64,000 nucleotides of DNA from assembly GCF_030295425.1 (NCBI RefSeq), contig NZ_AP027081.1, positions 2,835,001 to 2,899,000 on the forward strand. The letters run 5' to 3'. The position numbers and the translations under genes are program-made. The notes beneath the pieces are model-generated. The model did no database searches and was not told where the DNA came from. It worked only from the letters and a program-made list of their open reading frames with translations. The DNA comes from Mesoterricola sediminis. Lineage in GTDB: Bacteria; Acidobacteriota; Holophagae; Holophagales; Holophagaceae. Below are positions 43,598 to 49,663 of the stretch, one piece after another. How positions within the stretch are numbered: the first letter of the stretch is position 1; each line of letters opens with the position of its first letter.

Positions 43598-45400
43598 TCA
43601 GGCCCCGGCGGCGGGGCCCATGGCCCGCACCACGGCGGCCAGCGCCTCCTTGATGCTGCAAGGCTTGCTGAGGAAGCCGGCCAGGCCGCGGCCCGCCAGG
43701 GCGGCGGTGGCCTCGTCCCGGTTGTAGCCGCTCATGAGGACCACCGGGACCTCGGGGGCCAGCTTGTGGATCTCCTCGAAGACCTCGTCCCCCCCCATGC
43801 GGGGCATGGTGAGGTCCAGGAGGACGGCGCTGATGCTGGAGCGGTGCCGCACGAAGGCGGCGAAGCCCTCCACGCCGTCGGCGGCCTCGATGACCTTGAA
43901 GCCCGCGTTCTCGAAGCCCTGATGGAGGATCTCCCGGATCGTGGGCTCGTCGTCCACCAGGAGGAGCACCCCCGAGAGCCCCGCCAGGGGCGTGCCTTCG
44001 TCCCCCTCGTCGATTCTGGGCGCCTTTTCCGCCACGGGGAAGAAGAGGGCCGCCGCGTCGCCGACGCCGGGCTCCGCCTTCATGTGGACGGCGCCCTGGT
44101 GCTCGGCGAGGATCCCCTTGACCGTGGAGAGGCCCAGGCCCCGGCCCGGGTGGAGGGTCGTGAAGAGCGGATCGAAGAGGTCGGCCACGACGTCCGGCGC
44201 GGTGCCGGGCCCGGTGTCGCGGACCTCGAGGCACACGAAGTCGCCCCGGAGCCCCTGGGCCTCCGGCTCCTGCCCGGAGAGGTGGCGCAGGAGCGTGCGG
44301 ATCGTGATCTCCCCGCCCCGGATGCCCAGGGCCTGGGAGGCGTTGTAGGCGAGGATCAGCAGCGCGTGCCGCGCCTGGGTCAGGTCCACGCTGGCCGGGG
44401 GCAGGTCGCTCTGCAGGTCGAGGACGAGGTGGGCGCCCTCCGGCACGAAGGTCTCCAGGGTGCCCAGGCTCTCGCGCACGGCGTCGTTGAGCTGGTGGGC
44501 CGAGATCTGGATCCGGCCCTGGCCGGAGTAGGCGAGGATCTGGCGGCAGAGCCCGGAGGCCCGCTGGATCCCGGCCTGGACGCTCTCCAGGGAGTTCTTG
44601 AGCACGTCCGCGGGCTGGTGCCCCTCCAGGGCGATCTCGGTGAAGCCCTGGATGCCCATCAGGGTGTTGTTGAGGTCGTGGACCGTGCCCCGCACCAGGG
44701 CCCCGAGGCCTTCGGTCTTGTGGGCCTCGGCCAGGGCCGCCTCGAAGGACCGCTGCCGGGTGACGTCCTGCACCACCATCAGGACCTCGGCGGGACGTCC
44801 GTCCGGGTACCGCACGAAGGCCGTGCGCCGGGCCCGGACCCACTGCCAGGCGCCGTGGTGGTTGCGGATGCGGAACTGGCTCTCCACCACCGGCTCCTCC
44901 TCGCCCGCGGGGGGCGGCGTCGCGAGCAGGTCCAGCTGCCCAGCGAAGACCGGCAGGTCCTCGGGGTGGACGAGGGCGTGGAAGGCGGCGAGCCCGCCTT
45001 CCATGAACGAGTCGGCCCGGAAGCCCAGGAGGTCCTCGCAGGCGGGCCCCACGTAGAGGAAGCTCCCCTCGCCGGGGTCGACGATGGCGTGCAGGTCCCG
45101 GCCCAGTTCGGCGATGCGCTCCAGGTAGCGCTCGCCCTCGCCGAGGGCCAGGTCGGCCTCCCGGGCGCGGACCATGGCGAAGCGGATGCCCAGGACCCCG
45201 GTGGCGGTCATGGCGGCGAGGCACGCGCCCAGCAGCACCGGGCTCGGCGCGGGCCGGAGGAGCAGGATGGCCGCGCCGCAGGCGAAGAGGACGAAGAGAG
45301 CGCCTAGCATCGCGGAGGCGTTGGCGAACGTGCGCTGGTGCGGTTCTGTCATGGGCTCGACTCGTCCGGGGTCCGGCAGTGGGCTGGAAGGTGCGATCAT
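43598..45400 (-). CDS. PAS hybrid sensor histidine kinase with C-terminal receiver
   Basis: A 600-residue membrane kinase. Two N-terminal membrane helices (about residues 28-47 and 54-72) are followed by a PAS domain (about 95-220, with PAC segment VVQDVTRQ). The H-box is VRGTVHDLNNTLMGIQGF, the ATPase has NA-type ILAYNASQAL, G1 EVRDTGPG and G2 RGLGLSTVKG, and a receiver domain holds Asp529 (VLLDLTMPRMGG). The H-box HDLNN is typical of the HWE/LuxQ-NtrB-like group. ATG 45400 follows GGGGGA. It is divergent from the sulfurtransferase gene. Confidence 0.9.
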   Translation of the reverse strand: MIAPSSPLPDPGRVEPMTEPHQRTFANASAMLGALFVLFACGAAILLLRPAPSPVLLGACLAAMTATGVLGIRFAMVRAREADLALGEGERYLERIAELGRDLHAIVDPGEGSFLYVGPACEDLLGFRADSFMEGGLAAFHALVHPEDLPVFAGQLDLLATPPPAGEEEPVVESQFRIRNHHGAWQWVRARRTAFVRYPDGRPAEVLMVVQDVTRQRSFEAALAEAHKTEGLGALVRGTVHDLNNTLMGIQGFTEIALEGHQPADVLKNSLESVQAGIQRASGLCRQILAYSGQGRIQISAHQLNDAVRESLGTLETFVPEGAHLVLDLQSDLPPASVDLTQARHALLILAYNASQALGIRGGEITIRTLLRHLSGQEPEAQGLRGDFVCLEVRDTGPGTAPDVVADLFDPLFTTLHPGRGLGLSTVKGILAEHQGAVHMKAEPGVGDAAALFFPVAEKAPRIDEGDEGTPLAGLSGVLLLVDDEPTIREILHQGFENAGFKVIEAADGVEGFAAFVRHRSSISAVLLDLTMPRMGGDEVFEEIHKLAPEVPVVLMSGYNRDEATAALAGRGLAGFLSKPCSIKEALAAVVRAMGPAAGA

Positions 45401-45450
45401 GATTGTCCCCCAGGTGCACGCCCCGGGGGAACCCCCGCAGGAGCGAAGCC

Positions 45451-46275
45451 ATGTCCCGACCCGCCCTCGTCGCCCCCCAGGACCTGACGGCCCCCTTCGT
45501 CCTCATGGACTGCCGCGCCGGCGCGGGCACCTTCGCCGCCGGCCACCTCCCGGGCGCCATCCACGCGGACCTGGACCGGTTCTTGGGCGCGGGCCTGGAG
45601 CCCGGCGCCGACCCCGCGCGGGGCGGCCGCCACCCCCTGCCCGACCCCGCGGCCTGGGCCCGCCAACTGGGGGCCTGGGGCATCGTCCCCGGCACCTGGG
45701 TGGTGGCCTACGACGGCGCCTCCGGCGGGGCCGGCGCGGCCCGGCTCTGGTGGATGCTCCGGGCCTTCGGCCACGAGGACGTCTCCGTCCTCGACGGCGG
45801 CATGGCGGCGGCGCTGGAGGCGGGCCTGCCCGCCCCGGGCGTGCAGCCGCCGCCGGCCCCCGACTATCCCGAGGACCGCTGGCTCCTGCCCCGCGCCGAC
45901 ATCGACCTCGTGGACCGCCTCCGCCTGGACCCCGACTGGAAGATCCTGGACGTGCGGGCCCCGGAGCGCTACCGGGGGGAGACGGAGCCCCTCGATCCCG
46001 TCGCCGGGCACATCCCCGGCGCCCTCAACCTGCCCTGGCAGCGGAACCTCGGCCCCGACGGCCGCATGAAGCCCGCCCGGGAGCTGCGCGAGCTGTACCA
46101 GGCCTTCCTGGGGGACACGCCCCGCCAGCGGCTCGTCGTGCACTGCGGCAGCGGGGTCACCGCCTGCCACACCCTGCTGGCCCTGGAGGCGGCGGGGCTG
46201 GGCGGCGCGGCCCTCTACGTCGGCTCCTGGAGCGAATGGTGCAGGAGCGGCCGGGAGCGGGCCACGGGGGCCTGA
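45451..46275 (+). CDS. sseA: Rhodanese-type sulfurtransferase (3-mercaptopyruvate/thiosulfate)
   Basis: A 274-residue tandem rhodanese. The first domain (residues 5-125) is inactive. The second has the catalytic loop HCGSGVTACHT with Cys232; a CG-S/T-GVT loop is characteristic of 3-mercaptopyruvate sulfurtransferases. It transfers sulfane sulfur to cyanide or thiol acceptors. ATG 45451 has CAGGAG nine bases upstream. The longer frame starting at 45403 has no ribosome site and is rejected. Confidence 0.87.
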   Translation: MSRPALVAPQDLTAPFVLMDCRAGAGTFAAGHLPGAIHADLDRFLGAGLEPGADPARGGRHPLPDPAAWARQLGAWGIVPGTWVVAYDGASGGAGAARLWWMLRAFGHEDVSVLDGGMAAALEAGLPAPGVQPPPAPDYPEDRWLLPRADIDLVDRLRLDPDWKILDVRAPERYRGETEPLDPVAGHIPGALNLPWQRNLGPDGRMKPARELRELYQAFLGDTPRQRLVVHCGSGVTACHTLLALEAAGLGGAALYVGSWSEWCRSGRERATGA

Positions 46276-46286
46276 GCCCTTCCCCG

Positions 46287-46715
46287 TCACGCGCCCTGGA
46301 CGGGGCGGGTCTCCCACAGGGCGTTCACGACGCGCCAGGCGCCGCTGGCCTTGGCCAGGTGGAGGTGCACCACCCAGCCGTGGAGCTCGGCCACCGCGCT
46401 GGCGGAGGCGGGACGAAGGTCGAGGACCCGGATGGAGGCCGTGCGGCGCTCGGGCGCGATGCCCGCGCCCAGGGCGGCCTGGACGCCAAGCGGGCGCTTG
46501 TCGTCCCCGAGGGTCAGGAGCCGGTTCAGGTGATCGGGGTGGAGGGTGGCGCGCAGGGCGGCTTCGTCGCCCCAGTACCAGGCCTCGGTGAAAGCGCTGA
46601 CCGTTCGCTTGATTGCTCGACAGGCATCCTCGGGCCCCAGCGCCAGTCCCGCCCCAGGCGAGAGGGCAAGGTTTCCCCGGATGGTCCCCACGTACTTGGA
46701 TTCACCCCTGGGCAT
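46287..46715 (-). CDS. NTF2/SnoaL-like putative lumazine-binding protein
   Basis: A 142-residue protein matching the putative lumazine-binding (NTF2-like) family. It shows the early helix IKRTVSAFTEAWYWGDEAALRATLHPD, the TASIRVLDLRPASASAVAEL strand and the ending WRVVNALWE. It is probably a small-ligand-binding cone fold; the true ligand is unknown. The ATG at 46715 has a strong GGAGGT site, so the longer open frame upstream is not used. It converges with the sulfurtransferase gene. Confidence 0.72.
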   Translation of the reverse strand: MPRGESKYVGTIRGNLALSPGAGLALGPEDACRAIKRTVSAFTEAWYWGDEAALRATLHPDHLNRLLTLGDDKRPLGVQAALGAGIAPERRTASIRVLDLRPASASAVAELHGWVVHLHLAKASGAWRVVNALWETRPVQGA

Positions 46716-46833
46716 CGCGACCTCCGCGCTTGTCAAATGGCATCTGATCCATGAGTGCGCCGGGGCCGGGAAGGGTTTAACCGTTCTTGAGTTTTTCCTT
46801 CTTGGTGACAAAAGCCGGGTTGAGACCCCTAAC

Positions 46834-46862
46834 TTGACCAAAACAATCAAGAACAGTATATT
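46834..46862 (+). promoter_or_regulatory. Sigma-70 promoter of the Rrf2 regulator, with overlapping inverted repeat
   Basis: TTGACC (46834-46839), 17 bases, TATATT (46857-46862): a near-consensus promoter 24 bases before the TTG start. An inverted repeat CTTGA-N9-TCAAG (46833-46837 and 46847-46851) covers the -35 box and is a candidate autoregulatory operator. Confidence 0.7.
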
Positions 46863-46885
46863 GAGCCGTTCGACAGGAAGGCCCC

Positions 46886-47398
46886 TTGAAGATCTCAGCC
46901 CGCGGCAGGTACTCCATGCAGGCGCTGTTCGACCTGGCCCACCACAGCCACGGACAGCCCGTGCCCCTCCATCTCATCGCCCAGCGGCAGAACCTGAGTC
47001 TGCCGTTCCTCGAACAGATCTTCAACCGGCTGAAGAAGGCCGGCATCGTCGCCAGCGTGCGCGGTCCCAAGGGCGGCTACGTCATCACGCGGCCCTGCAA
47101 CCAGGTCACGGTGGGCGACGTGCTCCGCCTGACGGACTCCAGCTTCTACGCGGCCGCCAAGGAGGATCCGGTCACCGCGAAGACCGCCCTCCGCGCGGAC
47201 GCCAAGATGAACGAGCTGCTCTGGAAGCAGCTCAGCAACCACATCACCAACTTCATGGACACCATCTCCCTCGCGGACCTCTGCGTGGAGAGCAGCAGCA
47301 ACACCTGCCCGGACTGCACCTGCCCCGAGTACACCAAGGGCGTGCAGGAGCAGCTCGATTCCGGCAGGCGCCCCCGCTGCGCCGCCATGCTGGGCTGA
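46886..47398 (+). CDS. Rrf2-family transcriptional regulator with cysteine cluster
   Basis: A 170-residue winged-helix regulator. The Rrf2 opening KISARGRYSMQALFDLA and wing LKKAGIVASVRGPKGGYVI are unmistakable. The effector end holds Cys133, Cys141, Cys144, Cys146 and Cys165. This is a denser set than the three cysteines of IscR, but it is compatible with an iron-sulfur or redox sensor. TTG at 46886 follows AGGAAGG. No isc/suf operon is adjacent; ttcA, whose product needs an Fe-S cluster, starts six bases downstream and is likely co-transcribed and possibly co-regulated. Confidence 0.88.
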   Translation: MKISARGRYSMQALFDLAHHSHGQPVPLHLIAQRQNLSLPFLEQIFNRLKKAGIVASVRGPKGGYVITRPCNQVTVGDVLRLTDSSFYAAAKEDPVTAKTALRADAKMNELLWKQLSNHITNFMDTISLADLCVESSSNTCPDCTCPEYTKGVQEQLDSGRRPRCAAMLG

Positions 47399-47404
47399 GG
47401 CCGC

Positions 47405-48220
47405 TTGAGCAACCCCTGCGCCCTCCCCAGCCTCGCCCTGCCCCCCACCGAGGAGGACCTGCGGACCCTGCCGAAGCTCGAGGAGCGGATCCGGCGCCGG
47501 GTCGGCATGGCCGTCCATGAGTTCGGCCTGATCCAGGACGGGGACCGCATCCTCGTGGGGCTCTCCGGGGGCAAGGACTCCTGGGCCCTCCTGGACGTCC
47601 TCGAATCCCTGCGCCGCCGGGCCCCCATCCGCTTCGAGGTGCACGGGGCCACCATCGACCCCGGCTTCCCCGGCTACGACCCCGACCGCATCGCCGAGGT
47701 CTGCGAACGCATGGGGGTGCCCCACCGCATCCTCGGCGCCCCCATCGACACCCTGGTGCGCCGCAGGCCCAACACGACCCCCTGCGCCATCTGCTCGCGC
47801 CTGCGCCGCGGCGTGCTCTACTCCCACGCCAAGGAGAACGGCTTCACCAAGATCGCCCTGGGCCACCACCTGGACGACCTCATCGAGACCCTGCTCATCA
47901 ACCAGTTCTTCGAGGGCCGCATCTCCACCATGCCCCTGAAGCTGGTCAGCGACGACGGGGCCAACACGGTCATCCGGCCCCTGGGCACCTGCGAGGAGGA
48001 GGACCTGCGCCGCTTCGCCTGGCTCAAGGGCTACCCCTTCGTGCCCTGCGGCTGCCCCCTCTGCGGCGCCTCCGTCCTCGAAAGCCGCCGCGCCCAGATC
48101 AAGGCCCTCGTGGCCACCCTGAAGGAGAGCATCCCGGACCTGAAGTTCTCCCTCCTGAAGGCCATGAAGAACGTCAAGACCAGCCACCTCCTGGACGCGC
48201 GCCTCCCTCCGATCACCTAG
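47405..48220 (+). CDS. ttcA: TtcA-family tRNA 2-thiocytidine synthetase
   Basis: A 271-residue Fe-S tRNA thiolase of the TtcA/TusA-independent group. The PP-loop LSGGKDS is at residues 53-59, and the cluster motif PCAICSRLRRG has Cys127 and Cys130. YPFVPCGCPLCG adds Cys215, Cys217 and Cys220. It makes s2C32 in tRNA. Start TTG 47405 after GAGG. The TAG stop is part of the CTAG target into which the insertion element has landed; the reading frame is intact. Confidence 0.87.
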   Translation: MSNPCALPSLALPPTEEDLRTLPKLEERIRRRVGMAVHEFGLIQDGDRILVGLSGGKDSWALLDVLESLRRRAPIRFEVHGATIDPGFPGYDPDRIAEVCERMGVPHRILGAPIDTLVRRRPNTTPCAICSRLRRGVLYSHAKENGFTKIALGHHLDDLIETLLINQFFEGRISTMPLKLVSDDGANTVIRPLGTCEEEDLRRFAWLKGYPFVPCGCPLCGASVLESRRAQIKALVATLKESIPDLKFSLLKAMKNVKTSHLLDARLPPIT

Positions 48221-48237
48221 GCTGTGTTCGGAATCTA
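48221..48237 (+). repeat. Left terminal inverted repeat of the IS element
   Basis: Seventeen bases, adjacent to CTAG at 48217-48220. Two mismatches to the right end, at positions 2 and 11. Confidence 0.85.
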
Positions 48238-48308
48238 TAGATTAGATAAATAGTTAACTTGTACTCATACGTAAAGGCTCGTACACCACGAATTTTCCTG
48301 GGGTAACG

Positions 48309-49077
48309 ATGCCGAGACGTTTCCTGACCGATGCCATGTGGGCAAAGCTTGAACCGCTCCTTCCGCCAGAGCGTGGAGGGATGGGGCGATCCCGTCACCC
48401 CAACCGTCCCATGGTGGAGGCGATCCTGTGGAGGCACAGGACTGGGGCGCCGTGGAGGGACCTGCCGGAGGAATTTGGACCTTGGACAAGCGTGTACACG
48501 CGATTTGAGGCCTGGACCAAGCGCGGCGTGTGGCAAAGGATCCTGGAGTTCCTGCGCAAGGAAGCCGACCTGGAGTGGGTCATGCTGGATGGCACCATCC
48601 TTCGCGCTCATCAATATTCAGCAGGCAAAAGGGGGGGCTCTGGAACCAGGCGCTCGGACGATCTCGGGGTGGATGCTCGACCAAGATCCATTTGATCTGC
48701 GATGCCCACGGTAATCCTTTGGATTTCCTGGTCACTCCGGGGCAGTCACTCCGGGGCAAGCCCATGAAAGCCGGTCTGCTGAAGGATTGCTGTGCGGTTG
48801 GCAGGCAGAGTACGTGTCCGGAGATCGGGCCTACGATGGGAACCCGGTAAGGAAGGCGATCGAGGCCATGGGTGCGACAGCCGTCATCCCACCTCATCCC
48901 CGGCGCAAGAATCCGGCGGCCTGGGACTCACACCTATACAAGGCCCGCCATGCCATCGAGCATGGGTTCGCCAAGCTCAAACAGTTCAGGGCGCTGGCCA
49001 CCAGGTTCGACAAAACGGCGCGAAGTTTCTCAGCCCAGGTGGCTTTGGCCTGCATCGTGATCTGGCTGAGGCTATGA
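48309..49077 (+). pseudogene. IS5-family transposase, broken by a 14-bp duplication and a frame change
   Basis: Three consecutive reading frames together give a complete DDE transposase. Frame one (48309 to about 48630) starts MPRRFLTDAMWAKLEPLLPP and contains the first Asp in MLDGTI. Frame two starts at the A4G7 run (48627-48637) and gives ALGRSRGGCSTKIH and LVTPGQ. Frame three (about 48758-49077) gives the second Asp in SGDRAYDG and the Glu in KARHAIEHGFAKLKQF. The first switch is at a slippery run where family members can use programmed -1 frameshifting. The second is caused by a 14-base tandem copy (48731-48744 and 48745-48758); deleting one copy restores TPGQAHES. Probably inactive. Confidence 0.9.
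48731..48758 (+). repeat. 14-bp tandem duplication in the transposase
   Basis: GTCACTCCGGGGCA occurs twice back to back. Fourteen extra bases change the frame by -1, exactly the shift seen between the second and third transposase segments. Confidence 0.95.
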
Positions 49078-49110
49078 GCGGAGGGTGACAAGCGTTCCGG
49101 ATCCTCATTG

Positions 49111-49163
49111 ATCCTATGAAACGCGGAGGCGCGGAGGATCTCGCAGAGGGTCGCGGAGGAAAG
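49111..49163 (+). repeat. CGCGGAGG-rich inverted repeat, left copy
   Basis: Begins ATCCTAT and carries ACGCGGAGGCGCGGAGG, then CTCGCAGAGGGTCGCGGAG. The reverse complement of 49436-49488 matches it over the whole length with few differences, including a 25-base identical core. Confidence 0.9.
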
Positions 49164-49213
49164 CGCTCCTGGAACCTGCCACCTCCCAATGACACGTCCC
49201 AACGGGAGGCGTG

Positions 49214-49435
49214 ATGGGAAGGCATTGGGGAGAGGTCGACGGGGAGGATCATCCGCACAAGGAGATCACCCAGGCCATCATCGGGGAGGCCATCGAGATC
49301 CAGAAGGCTCTGGGGCACGGACTCCTGGAAGATCCCTACAAGGTCTGTCTGGCGCACTCCCTGAGACTGGCCGGCCATAAGGTGAAGCGGGAGGTTTTCC
49401 TGGATATCGAGTGGAGGGGGCTTGTGGGCTTGATC
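49214..49435 (+). pseudogene. GxxExxY-family protein, C-terminally truncated
   Basis: About 74 residues are recognisable: HKEITQAIIGEAIEIQKALGHGLLEDPYKVCLAHSLRLAGHKVKREV. The G-LLE-x-x-Y signature names the family; the core is GHGLLEDPY at about residue 36. GxxExxY proteins are about 125 residues and have a PD-(D/E)XK-like second half, which is missing. After WRGLVGLIL the frame runs straight into the right copy of the CGCGGAGG repeat and stays open without homology. GGGAGG lies upstream of ATG 49214. The function of the family is not known. Confidence 0.78.
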
Positions 49436-49488
49436 CTTTCTCCGCGAGCCTCAGCGAGATCCTCCGCGCCTCCGCGTTCCAATAGGAT
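49436..49488 (-). repeat. CGCGGAGG-rich inverted repeat, right copy
   Basis: Inverted partner of 49111-49163; it ends ...CCAATAGGAT, mirroring ATCCTAT at the left copy. The two copies enclose a 378-bp unit. 49489-49584 shows no gene and reads as ordinary element sequence. Confidence 0.9.
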
Positions 49489-49584
49489 GCTGCGAATGCG
49501 CGGCGCCATCAGGCACTGCAGCACAGACTCACTATTCCAGCTCCTCCATGCTCCGGCACGGATGGGTATTAGCCATTACTATCC

Positions 49585-49601
49585 TAGATTACGAACACAC
49601 C
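49585..49601 (-). repeat. Right terminal inverted repeat of the IS element
   Basis: Reverse complement GGTGTGTTCGTAATCTA, matching the left end at 15 of 17 positions. CTAG follows at 49602-49605. Confidence 0.85.
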
Positions 49602-49663
49602 CTAGTGCAGGCCGCCAGGGCCTTCCGGGCCCGGCCCACCTTGGCCACCCTCCCGTCCCGGCG

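Larger units (their letters stand above)
48217..49605. mobile_element. IS5-family (IS427-like) element with internal passenger, flanked by CTAG
   Basis: The element itself is 48221-49601 (1381 bp). Its 17-base ends match at 15 positions: 48221-48237 reads GCTGTGTTCGGAATCTA and the complement of 49585-49601 reads GGTGTGTTCGTAATCTA. Both ends are bounded by CTAG (48217-48220 and 49602-49605), the kind of target duplicated by this family. The transposase ends at 49077, leaving about 500 bases of passenger sequence. A plain IS427-type element is usually 800-900 bp, so this one is enlarged. The interior is markedly less GC-rich in places (48236-48290). Confidence 0.88.

Noticed and set aside
49602-49663. 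A possible terminator shared by the IS right flank and the peptidase gene
   Set aside because: Only short GGCC-type pairings are present in this GC-rich stretch; no stem long enough to support a call.
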